DNA of 64,000 nt. It comes from JAJRXR01 sp041402005 (GTDB taxonomy: Bacteria; Planctomycetota; Phycisphaerae; Phycisphaerales; UBA1924). The position numbers and the translations under genes are program-made. This document shows, in pieces, positions 25,437 through 32,086 of this stretch (positions are counted from its first letter, which is position 1; each line of letters begins with the position of its first letter). The DNA lies in assembly GCA_041402005.1 (NCBI GenBank), contig JAWKTB010000006.1:1-64000 (forward strand), written 5' to 3'. The notes below the pieces were generated by a model that was not told the DNA's origin, did no database searches, and worked only from the letters and a program-made list of their open reading frames with translations.

Positions 25437-26608
25437 AGGAGCAGGGCTACGACGTCGTCGGCGTCTTCATGCGCCTGGGCTCGCCCGGCGACACGCTCGA
25501 CACGCCGCTCCCCGACGCCTGCGACACGACCAAGATCAAGCTCGGCAAGCAGGGCTGCTGCTCCGTCGGCGACGCCGCCGACGCCCGCCTCGTTGCCGCC
25601 CACCTGGGCATTCCCTTCTACGTCTGCAACTTCAAGAACGACTTCGACCGCATCATCGACTACTTCGTCGACGAGTACGCCTCGGGACGCACCCCGAACC
25701 CCTGCGTCCGCTGCAACGACTGGCTCAAGTTCGGCAAGCTCCACGATTACGCCCAGCAGCTCGGCGCCGACCTCGTCGCCTCCGGGCACTACGCCCGAGT
25801 CCTGCCTCCCTCTCCCTTTCGGGGAGAGGGCCGGGGTGAGGGGTCTCCGTTCTCTTCTTCTTACTCCCTCCTCCGCGCCATCGACCACACCAAGGACCAG
25901 TCCTACGTCCTCTTCGGCGTTCCCAGAGACCACCTCTCCCGCATGCTCCTGCCCATCGGCCACCTGCGTAAGTCCGAGACCCGCGCCATGGCCGAAGCGC
26001 GCCACCTCCCCGTCTTCGACAAGCCCGACTCCCAGGAGATCTGCTTCGTCCCCGACAACGACTACGCGGGCCTCGTCGAGCGCCGCCGCCCGGACCTCGC
26101 CACCCGCGGCGCCATCCTCGACACCGACGGCCACGAGATCGGCGAGCACGACGGCGCCCATCACTTCACCATCGGCCAGCGCCGCGGCCTCAACCTCCCC
26201 CTCGGGCGTCCCGTCTACGTCGTCGCCAAGGACGCCACGAACAACACGATCACGGTGGGGGACCGCGACGACCTGCTCGCCGACGGCTGTCTCGCCGCCG
26301 AGGCTAACTGGCTTGTCGATTCCCGCGACTTCGTGGACTGGACTCCCTGCCACGCACAGATCCGCTACAACGCCTCCGCCGTCCCCGCGCGCGTCCGCGT
26401 CATCCCGGACCTCGACGCCCCGACGCCCTCGGGCCGCACCGCCGCCATCGAGGTGAGATTCGACGAGCCCCAGCCCGCCGTCGCGCCGGGCCAGGCCGTC
26501 GTCCTCTACAGTCACCACGACCCCGACCTCGTGCTGGGCGGCGCCTGGATCGCCCGCGCCACGCCGATGAGCCGAAATACGCCGACCTCCGCCGCTTTGA
26601 ACGCATGA
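25340..26608 (+). CDS. mnmA: tRNA-specific 2-thiouridylase MnmA
   Basis: 422 residues. It thiolates U34 of Lys, Glu and Gln tRNAs using ATP and a persulfide relay. ATP-binding SGGVDSS at residues 20-26, the first catalytic Cys in NPCVRC (about C122) and the second in SQEICFV (about C235) are intact. Residues about 155-175 (PPSPFRGEGRGEGSP) are a family A repeat inserted in frame between GHYARV and LLRAIDHTKDQSY, which adjoin in normal MnmA. The start is fixed by a TACAGT box 6 nt upstream. The stop overlaps the next ORF as ATGA. Confidence 0.95.
   Translation: MPSGPENPRRPGAKVLLAMSGGVDSSLAAALLKEQGYDVVGVFMRLGSPGDTLDTPLPDACDTTKIKLGKQGCCSVGDAADARLVAAHLGIPFYVCNFKNDFDRIIDYFVDEYASGRTPNPCVRCNDWLKFGKLHDYAQQLGADLVASGHYARVLPPSPFRGEGRGEGSPFSSSYSLLRAIDHTKDQSYVLFGVPRDHLSRMLLPIGHLRKSETRAMAEARHLPVFDKPDSQEICFVPDNDYAGLVERRRPDLATRGAILDTDGHEIGEHDGAHHFTIGQRRGLNLPLGRPVYVVAKDATNNTITVGDRDDLLADGCLAAEANWLVDSRDFVDWTPCHAQIRYNASAVPARVRVIPDLDAPTPSGRTAAIEVRFDEPQPAVAPGQAVVLYSHHDPDLVLGGAWIARATPMSRNTPTSAALNA
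25808..25848 (+). repeat. Family A palindromic repeat (copy A3, + orientation), inside mnmA
   Basis: CCCTCTCCC-ttt-CGGGGAGAGGG followed by CCGGGGTGAGGGG, with no stop created. Confidence 0.9.
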
Positions 26609-27072
26609 CCATGACCGACCACAAGCAGATCGCCATCTACATCTCCGGCATCAATGTCGAGACATTCGACAAGCTGGACGAGCCGACCGCCGACTCGGAC
26701 GGCCATGTCATCCACGCGACGATCCTCAAGCACGACGGACCGACGGGCAACCTCGTGCCTGTCAAGATCCGCATCGACCACGGCGTCGCCCCCGCCACCG
26801 CCGCCGCCATGCTCCGCAAGGCCGCCGACATGATCGAGAAGACCCCCGACATGCTCAGCGCCGATCCGGGGACCGCGATCCGCCGCCTGCCCGACGGCTC
26901 GTCGGTCCGCAAGCTTCTCACCCCCGCCAAACTCCTCGAGGCGGGGCGCCTGCTCGACGAGGAGGACCGCAAGCGTCTAATCGACCTCGTCGAGCGCCTG
27001 CGCGACGACCTCCCCCCCGACGACGACGACACGCCGGGCGACGCCACCATCACGGGCCCGGGCCTCGGCTGA
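26605..27072 (+). CDS. Hypothetical acidic protein coupled to mnmA
   Basis: 155 residues, not recognised. The N-terminal half alternates beta and loop (QIAIYISGINVETFDKL, GNLVPVKIRIDHGVA), the second half is helical (AAMLRKAADMIEKTPDML, RKRLIDLVERLRDDL), and the tail is Asp-rich. Its ATG overlaps the mnmA stop (ATGA), so it is translated with MnmA; an ATG two codons on is possible. The context suggests a partner or regulator of tRNA thiolation, but nothing in the sequence proves this. Confidence 0.75.
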   Translation: MTMTDHKQIAIYISGINVETFDKLDEPTADSDGHVIHATILKHDGPTGNLVPVKIRIDHGVAPATAAAMLRKAADMIEKTPDMLSADPGTAIRRLPDGSSVRKLLTPAKLLEAGRLLDEEDRKRLIDLVERLRDDLPPDDDDTPGDATITGPGLG

Positions 27073-27078
27073 TACTGT
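27073..27078 (+). promoter_or_regulatory. TACTGT -10 box, leaderless start
   Basis: TACTGT, CATCCCG (7 nt), ATG of the TPR-sulfotransferase. It overlaps the stop region of the preceding gene. Confidence 0.55.
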
Positions 27079-27085
27079 CATCCCG

Positions 27086-28660
27086 ATGCCGCCCCCGCCC
27101 CGTCGCAACAACCCGCCGCGTCAGCCCTTCGCGGGCGCCCGCCCGGGCGCCACCCCCGCCGGGATGCAAGCCGTCCAGCAGGCTTTCGCCCTGTTCAACC
27201 AAGGGCGATTCGGGCAGGCGAAGCGCGCCCTCCAAATCCTGATCGACAAGCCGCCCTCGCGTCAGGCCGAGCAGAAGGCGCACCATCTCATGGGCGCCTG
27301 CCTGGTGCGTGAGGCCCGGTTCGACGAGGGCGCCGAGCACCTGCGCCGGGCCGCCCTCATGGCGCCAACCGACGTGCAGGCCAAGTACGACCTCGCCCAG
27401 TCGCTGCAGTTCGCCAACCGTCTCGAAGAAGCGGACCAGGCCGTCCGCTCGGCGCTGGCCATCAACCCGAACCACCCCGAGTCGCTGGCGCTCCAGGCGG
27501 CGATCCGCCAGGGCAAGGGCGAGCACGAGGCCGCGGTCGAGATCCTCGACGCCGCGCGGGCCCGGGGCGTCGAGCACCCCGCCCTGGCGATCGCGCTGGC
27601 GGGCAGCGCCGCCCGCGTCGGGCGCGAGTCCGAGGCGATCGAGGCCCTCGAGCGCTACGCCCACGACCAGCGCGTCCCCCCGCCACACCGCCAGGAGATC
27701 CTCTTCCAGATCGCCTCGCTCCTCGACAAGCTCAAGCGGTACGACGAGGCCTTCACGAAGCTCGAGGAGGCGAACAAGGCGGTCCCGGCGCGCTACGACG
27801 CCAGCGTCGACGAGCGATACACCGACGAGATCATCGAGGCCTGGACAGCTCAGCGGCTGCGCGCCATGCCGCCGGGTCGCGACACCTCGCGCAAGCCCAC
27901 CTTCATCGTCGGCATGCCCCGCTCGGGCACCACCCTCGTCGAGAACATCCTCGACGCCCACCCCGACATCCACGCGGCGGGCGAGTTGATGCTCATCCCC
28001 AACATCTACACCGCCCACTTCCCCAAGGGCAAGCCCCTCGCCGACCAGCTCAAGCGATTCAGCGAGCGCGACGCCGCCGCGGCCAGCTCCCAGTACCTCT
28101 CCGCCCTCGACGCCATCGCCCCAGACGCCCGCTTCGTCATCGACAAGCGCCCGCATAACTTCATCTACCTCGGCTTCATGGCCCTCCTCTTCCCAGGCGC
28201 CCGCTTCATCCACACCACCCGCGATCCCCGCGACATCGGCTTGTCGTGCTACTTCCGCAACTTCCTCCACGCCTTCGCGTGGACGACCGACCTCCGCTGG
28301 ATCGCCAGCTTCTACGCCGTCTACGCCCGACTCATGCACCACTGGGAGCGCGTCATCCCGGAGTCCGGCCTCCCCTTCGAGATGATCGAGCTGCGCTACG
28401 AGGAGGTCCTCGCCGACCAGGAGAGCGCTTCGCGCCGCCTGCTCGATTTCCTGGGTCTCGACTGGACCGACGAGGTGCTCCGCTTCCACGAGCGCAACCG
28501 CCCCGCGCGCACGCTCCTGGTCGACCAGGTCGGCCTGCCCGTCTACACGACCTCACGCGCCAAGTGGAGGCGCTACGAGAAGCACCTCAAACCCCTGCTC
28601 GACGACCTCGCCCCGTGGCTGCCCGACGAGGAGCGCACGCCACCGCCCGCGAGCCCCTGA
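27086..28660 (+). CDS. TPR-repeat sulfotransferase
   Basis: 524 residues. Residues about 25-265 form five or six tetratricopeptide repeats (AFALFNQGRFGQAKRALQIL, YDLAQSLQFANRLEEADQAV and so on). Residues 275-515 are a PAPS-dependent sulfotransferase: FIVGMPRSGTTLVENIL is the 5'-phosphosulfate loop, and FIHTTRDPRDIGLSCYF is the 3'-phosphate motif. The acceptor could be a protein, glycan or small molecule; TPR-sulfotransferases of this type are frequent in planctomycetes. Its 3' end overlaps a convergent small membrane-protein gene by 74 nt. Confidence 0.92.
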   Translation: MPPPPRRNNPPRQPFAGARPGATPAGMQAVQQAFALFNQGRFGQAKRALQILIDKPPSRQAEQKAHHLMGACLVREARFDEGAEHLRRAALMAPTDVQAKYDLAQSLQFANRLEEADQAVRSALAINPNHPESLALQAAIRQGKGEHEAAVEILDAARARGVEHPALAIALAGSAARVGRESEAIEALERYAHDQRVPPPHRQEILFQIASLLDKLKRYDEAFTKLEEANKAVPARYDASVDERYTDEIIEAWTAQRLRAMPPGRDTSRKPTFIVGMPRSGTTLVENILDAHPDIHAAGELMLIPNIYTAHFPKGKPLADQLKRFSERDAAAASSQYLSALDAIAPDARFVIDKRPHNFIYLGFMALLFPGARFIHTTRDPRDIGLSCYFRNFLHAFAWTTDLRWIASFYAVYARLMHHWERVIPESGLPFEMIELRYEEVLADQESASRRLLDFLGLDWTDEVLRFHERNRPARTLLVDQVGLPVYTTSRAKWRRYEKHLKPLLDDLAPWLPDEERTPPPASP

Positions 28661-29030
28661 GCGTCCCCTCCCCCCGCGCCACGCGCTCGGCGATCCGTCG
28701 CGTCCGCCGGTGGTACCGGCGCAACTGCTCCTCGCGAAACCACCGGAACGTCACCCCTGCGACGACCAACGACGCCATGCTCACCAGGCTCAGCACGAAG
28801 CCGAGCGACGTCGTCCACGCCGTGATGTCCATGGACGAACGCCGTTCATCGAACCCGGGCGCCACGACCAGCCACGCCGCGCCCCGGATCAACCCCTTGT
28901 CCTCGTGCCCGTCCGCCCAGTCGAGGTAGACCACCGTCGTCGCGAGCAGTCCCAGCCCCGTCACCGCCAGCGCGACAATCGCGCCGACGAAGCTCCAGTA
29001 CGCCCCGCGATGTCCCCCGCGCGCGTTCAT
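28587..29030 (-). CDS. Two-helix membrane protein (hypothetical)
   Basis: 147 residues with membrane helices at about residues 14-38 and 70-95, then a basic cytoplasmic helix (FREEQLRRYHRRTRRIAERVARGE). The final 30 residues are Arg/Ala-rich and lie antisense to the sulfotransferase, so the true stop may be lost. GAGGGGA precedes the ATG at 29030. It follows the methyltransferase gene by 31 nt as the last gene of the ribF operon. Function unknown. Confidence 0.65.
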   Translation of the reverse strand: MNARGGHRGAYWSFVGAIVALAVTGLGLLATTVVYLDWADGHEDKGLIRGAAWLVVAPGFDERRSSMDITAWTTSLGFVLSLVSMASLVVAGVTFRWFREEQLRRYHRRTRRIAERVARGEGTLRGSRAVACAPRRAATGRGRRAGV

Positions 29031-29061
29031 CGGCCGTCCCCTCAAGCGTCCACACCCCAGC

Positions 29062-29898
29062 CTACTCCTTTTTCATGATGAACAGGTAGTTGAACCCCCG
29101 CAAAAAGAAGTTCCCCTCCTCCGCCGCCTTGTGCCAGTTCCCCCGTCCCAGCTTCTGGTTGTGGCGCACAACCGCCACGATCTCCACCGGGCGGAAGTAG
29201 TCCCGCATGATCGAGAACAACTCGAACCCGATCGGCATGAACACACCCCCCTTCACCCCCTTCTCCTTCCTGTACGAGTCCGACACGTACAGCCCCATGT
29301 ACCGCCGGGGCTTCAAGACCCGGTCGATCTCCGCGATCACTTCTTCCATCGCCTCGTAGTACGCCGCCCCCATCAGCCCGCCCTCGTCCCGCGACGCCTC
29401 CCCCGCGTCCAGCCTCCCGATGCACGCCGGGTCATCCGAGTAGCTCACGTGCGTCGAGTACGGCGGGTCCACGAACGCGAAGTCCACCGACTCGTTGTCC
29501 AGGGGCAGTTCCCGCGCATCCGCCCGCCGAATGTCTCCCCGCGTCGGCGCCAGGTCGAACCCGATCCCCGTCCTCCCCAGATCCGCGCACACGTCCAGCG
29601 TCGTCCCCGACCCGCACATCGGATCGAGCACCACGTCCCCCTCGCGCGTGTACCGCGTCAGCAACTGCCAGATCACCCAGCTCGGCGTCGCCCCGACGTA
29701 CTCCTTGTCCCCTTGCTCGCGCGACGCCTTCGCGTCGTAGTGCTGGCTCGGGTACGCCCACAGCGTCGTCGTGAACACTCGCAGTGGCGGCCGCTTCCCC
29801 GGGCGCACGCCCTTGGGCTCGCGATCGGACTCCCGCGCCGCCTTCTCGACCCGTTGGCGAAAGTCGGACCGGGGCCCTCGCTTCTTGCCCTCGCTCAC
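29062..29898 (-). CDS. DNA methyltransferase (N4-cytosine/N6-adenine type)
   Basis: 278 residues. S-adenosylmethionine motif I is VVLDPMCGSGTTLDVC (about residues 89-104); catalytic motif IV is FVDPPYSTHV (DPPY, about 142-151). Order I then IV, with a target-recognition-like stretch at the N-terminus, fits the beta or gamma arrangement of amino-methyltransferases. No restriction enzyme gene lies nearby, so it is an orphan enzyme here. GTG 29898 overlaps the nrnA stop as GTGA. RNA as substrate cannot be excluded. Confidence 0.82.
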   Translation of the reverse strand: MSEGKKRGPRSDFRQRVEKAARESDREPKGVRPGKRPPLRVFTTTLWAYPSQHYDAKASREQGDKEYVGATPSWVIWQLLTRYTREGDVVLDPMCGSGTTLDVCADLGRTGIGFDLAPTRGDIRRADARELPLDNESVDFAFVDPPYSTHVSYSDDPACIGRLDAGEASRDEGGLMGAAYYEAMEEVIAEIDRVLKPRRYMGLYVSDSYRKEKGVKGGVFMPIGFELFSIMRDYFRPVEIVAVVRHNQKLGRGNWHKAAEEGNFFLRGFNYLFIMKKE

Positions 29899-30941
29899 GC
29901 CAGGGCCTCGAGCAGCCGCCTCTTGGTCTCGTCAAGCCCCGCCTCGACGCGCGCCCCCGCCGCCCGCGCGTGCCCGCCCCCGCCGAGCTTCTGCGCGACC
30001 TCGTTCACGTCCACCGCCCCCTCGCCCCCCTTGCTCCGCAGCGAGATCTTCGTCACCGCGCCCCCCGAGTGCGACTCCACCTCCGTGAGCACCGCCGACA
30101 CCAGCACTTTGCCCACCGTCCTCGGGATATCGACGAACCCCCCCGAGTCCCCCGGCGCCGACCCCGTCTCCTTGAAGTCCGCGACCGTCAGCGACATGAA
30201 CGCGACCGTTTCGTTCTTGTGGAACTCCAGCGACGTCAGCGCCCGCGCCATCAGCCGCAGCCGCTCCGGGCGGTCGTTCAACTCCGTCGCGTTGTAGAGC
30301 CTTTCGTGCTCCGCCCCCGCGTCGAGCAGCGCCCCCGCGACCCGGAACACTTCCCCGCTCACGTTCCCGTGCTTGAACCACCCCGTGTCCGTCGCCACGC
30401 CGAAGTAGAGGGCCTCGGCAACCTCCGTCGGCAAGTCCGCGACCCGCTCCAGCCCCAGAATGATGCGGCACAGCTCCGCGACCGGCTGGCAGACCGCCGC
30501 CGCCGACGTGTCCACATGGCGCAGCGCCGCGATCTCCGCGTTTCCCTGGAGGTGGTGGTCGATGACCGCCGTGCGGCTTGCGTGCTCGCGCACCCACCCC
30601 TCGTAGCAATCGAGCTGCTTCCATGACCCCGTGTCGCAGATCACGACCGCCTCGGGCTCGAGCGCGAACTCAGGCGCCTGCCCGGGCTCGACCGTCCGGA
30701 CCTTCGTCGAGCGTGCCAGCAGCTTCGTCCACGACGCCATCGGCCCGCAGTACCAGCACTCCGCCGTCGACGCCGCCCCGCTCGTCCCGCGCGACAGGTT
30801 GATCGCTCGGGCGAGCCCCAGCGTCGACCCCATCGCGTCGCCGTCCGGCTTCGCGTGCGTCAGCAGCACCACCGACCGCTTGTCGGCAAGCCACCGGGCG
30901 ATCTCCGCCAGCGTCGCGTTCGTGCCCCACGCCTCGCTCAC
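29895..30941 (-). CDS. nrnA: DHH-family phosphoesterase, NrnA-like (nanoRNase/pAp phosphatase)
   Basis: 348 residues. DHH motifs are all present: LLTHAKPDGDAMGS (motif I), VVICDTGSW (motif II), TAVIDHHLQGN (DHH, motif III), FGVATDTGWFKHGN (motif IV) and the DHHA1 glycine motif GGGGHARAAG near the C-terminus. NrnA degrades 2-5 nt RNA and dephosphorylates pAp. GTG 30941 overlaps the ribF stop as GTGA. pAp is the by-product of PAPS-using sulfotransferases, one of which lies 1.3 kb away, so a functional link is possible. Confidence 0.92.
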   Translation of the reverse strand: MSEAWGTNATLAEIARWLADKRSVVLLTHAKPDGDAMGSTLGLARAINLSRGTSGAASTAECWYCGPMASWTKLLARSTKVRTVEPGQAPEFALEPEAVVICDTGSWKQLDCYEGWVREHASRTAVIDHHLQGNAEIAALRHVDTSAAAVCQPVAELCRIILGLERVADLPTEVAEALYFGVATDTGWFKHGNVSGEVFRVAGALLDAGAEHERLYNATELNDRPERLRLMARALTSLEFHKNETVAFMSLTVADFKETGSAPGDSGGFVDIPRTVGKVLVSAVLTEVESHSGGAVTKISLRSKGGEGAVDVNEVAQKLGGGGHARAAGARVEAGLDETKRRLLEALA

Positions 30942-31948
30942 ACCCGCCCCCCAACTGTGGCGCTCACGCCGCTCAACGCCAGCGCCTCGCCCACGCGCTC
31001 GCAGTCCCGCCCGATCTGCTCCACCAGCGCCTCCACCGACGCGAACCGCGCCTGATCGCGCACCCATCCCACCAACTCGATCGAGACCCGCCACCCATAC
31101 TCGGGCAGCCCGGGCAGCGGGCTCCACTCCGCCTCCCTCTCCCCTCTGGGGAGAGGGCCGGGGTGAGGGGCTCCGTCCTCTCTTTCTTCTCCTCCTTCAG
31201 TCCCCAACAAATACGCCTCCACCCGCCGATCTTCCCCATCGAACGTCTCCCGCGTCCCCACGCTCAGAGCCGCCCCGAAGCGCCGCCCGTCGGCGAGTCT
31301 GGCGACCCCCGCGTACACGCCGTCGGCGGGCAGGGCGGTTTCGCACGCGACGTTCGCCGTCGGGAACCCGATCGTCCGCCCAAGCCGGTCGCCGCGCACG
31401 ACCTCGCCGCCCAACTCGTAGGGACGCCCGAGCACCGCCGCCAGGTCCCGCACACGCCCGCGCTCAAGCAGCCAGCGCGCAACCGAACTCGACGCCACCA
31501 CCACGCTCTGGTCGCTCAGCGCGACCCGGACCGGGTCCACGACATCGACCGCGAACCCGTGCGATTCTCCAAGCCGGCGCAGCGTCTCGACGTCGCCCGA
31601 ACGCCCGCGCCCGAACCGAAAGTCAGCCCCCTCGACGATCACGTCAGGCGCCCACTCGCCCGCGACCCGCCCGACGAACTCCTCAGGGCTCCACCCGAGC
31701 AACTCCCGCGTCGGCTCCAGGCGGACGACCTCGTCGACGCCCAGGGCGCCCAGCAACTCCGCCCGCCGTCCGAATGTCGTCAGTCGTGCCGGCTCCGCCC
31801 CGGGGCGGAGCACGCTCGCCGGGGACGGGTCGAACGACAGCGCCACCACGCGCCCGCCCACGCCGACCAGCTCGCGCGCCCGTGCGACCAGCGCCGCGTG
31901 CCCGAGATGGGCCCCGTCGAAGTTCCCGATGGTCAGCGCGGTCGCCAC
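30938..31948 (-). CDS. ribF: Riboflavin kinase/FAD synthetase RibF
   Basis: 336 residues. The N-terminal FAD synthetase domain has TIGNFDGAHLGHAALV; the C-terminal flavokinase domain has RLGRTIGFPTANV and LPADGVYAGVARL. It makes FMN, then FAD, from riboflavin. Residues about 251-285 contain a family A repeat translated as GAPHPGPLPRGERE, placed within the segment that normally runs straight from VEAYLL to the strand VSIELVGWVRDQARF. GTG 31948 lies 8 nt after a TACTGT box; GTG 31954 would be too close to it. It heads an overlapping operon. Confidence 0.92.
   Translation of the reverse strand: MATALTIGNFDGAHLGHAALVARARELVGVGGRVVALSFDPSPASVLRPGAEPARLTTFGRRAELLGALGVDEVVRLEPTRELLGWSPEEFVGRVAGEWAPDVIVEGADFRFGRGRSGDVETLRRLGESHGFAVDVVDPVRVALSDQSVVVASSSVARWLLERGRVRDLAAVLGRPYELGGEVVRGDRLGRTIGFPTANVACETALPADGVYAGVARLADGRRFGAALSVGTRETFDGEDRRVEAYLLGTEGGEEREDGAPHPGPLPRGEREAEWSPLPGLPEYGWRVSIELVGWVRDQARFASVEALVEQIGRDCERVGEALALSGVSATVGGRV
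31134..31174 (+). repeat. Family A palindromic repeat (copy A4, + orientation), inside ribF
   Basis: CCCTCTCCCC-tct-GGGGAGAGGG followed by CCGGGGTGAGGGG. ribF runs on the opposite strand, yet the repeat keeps the same chromosomal orientation as those in mnmA and putA. Confidence 0.9.
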
Positions 31949-31956
31949 AGCCACAG

Positions 31957-31962
31957 ACAGTA
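31957..31962 (-). promoter_or_regulatory. TACTGT -10-like box of ribF
   Basis: TACTGT ends 8 nt before GTG 31948. Confidence 0.5.
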
Positions 31963-31980
31963 GCCTCCCCGTGCATCACG

Positions 31981-32003
31981 GAGGGGTGGGCTTCCAGCCC
32001 ACC
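31981..32003 (+). repeat. Family G palindrome (GGGTGGGCTTCCAGCCCACCC)
   Basis: 21-base palindrome between divergent ribF and putA, + orientation like the other family G copies. Confidence 0.85.
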
Positions 32004-32041
32004 CGTCAAGCGCAAAACCGGTTCAATCGCCCCCTCCCACA

Positions 32042-32047
32042 TATACT
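32042..32047 (+). promoter_or_regulatory. TATACT -10 box of putA
   Basis: TATACT about 39 nt upstream of the ATG, with AAGGAA Shine-Dalgarno at 32071-32076. Unlike the leaderless genes, this one has a normal short leader. Confidence 0.5.
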
Positions 32048-32086
32048 CCGGCGCTTCTCGGCGCCCCCCCAAGGAACATCCTCACC

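Noticed and set aside
24108..26608. Natural fusion of the zinc-ribbon membrane protein with MnmA
   Set aside because: After a one-base correction the frame does run into mnmA without a stop, but mnmA has its own TACAGT box 6 nt before its ATG, and a second C loss in the same context would restore a stop at 25303. Two genes are more likely.
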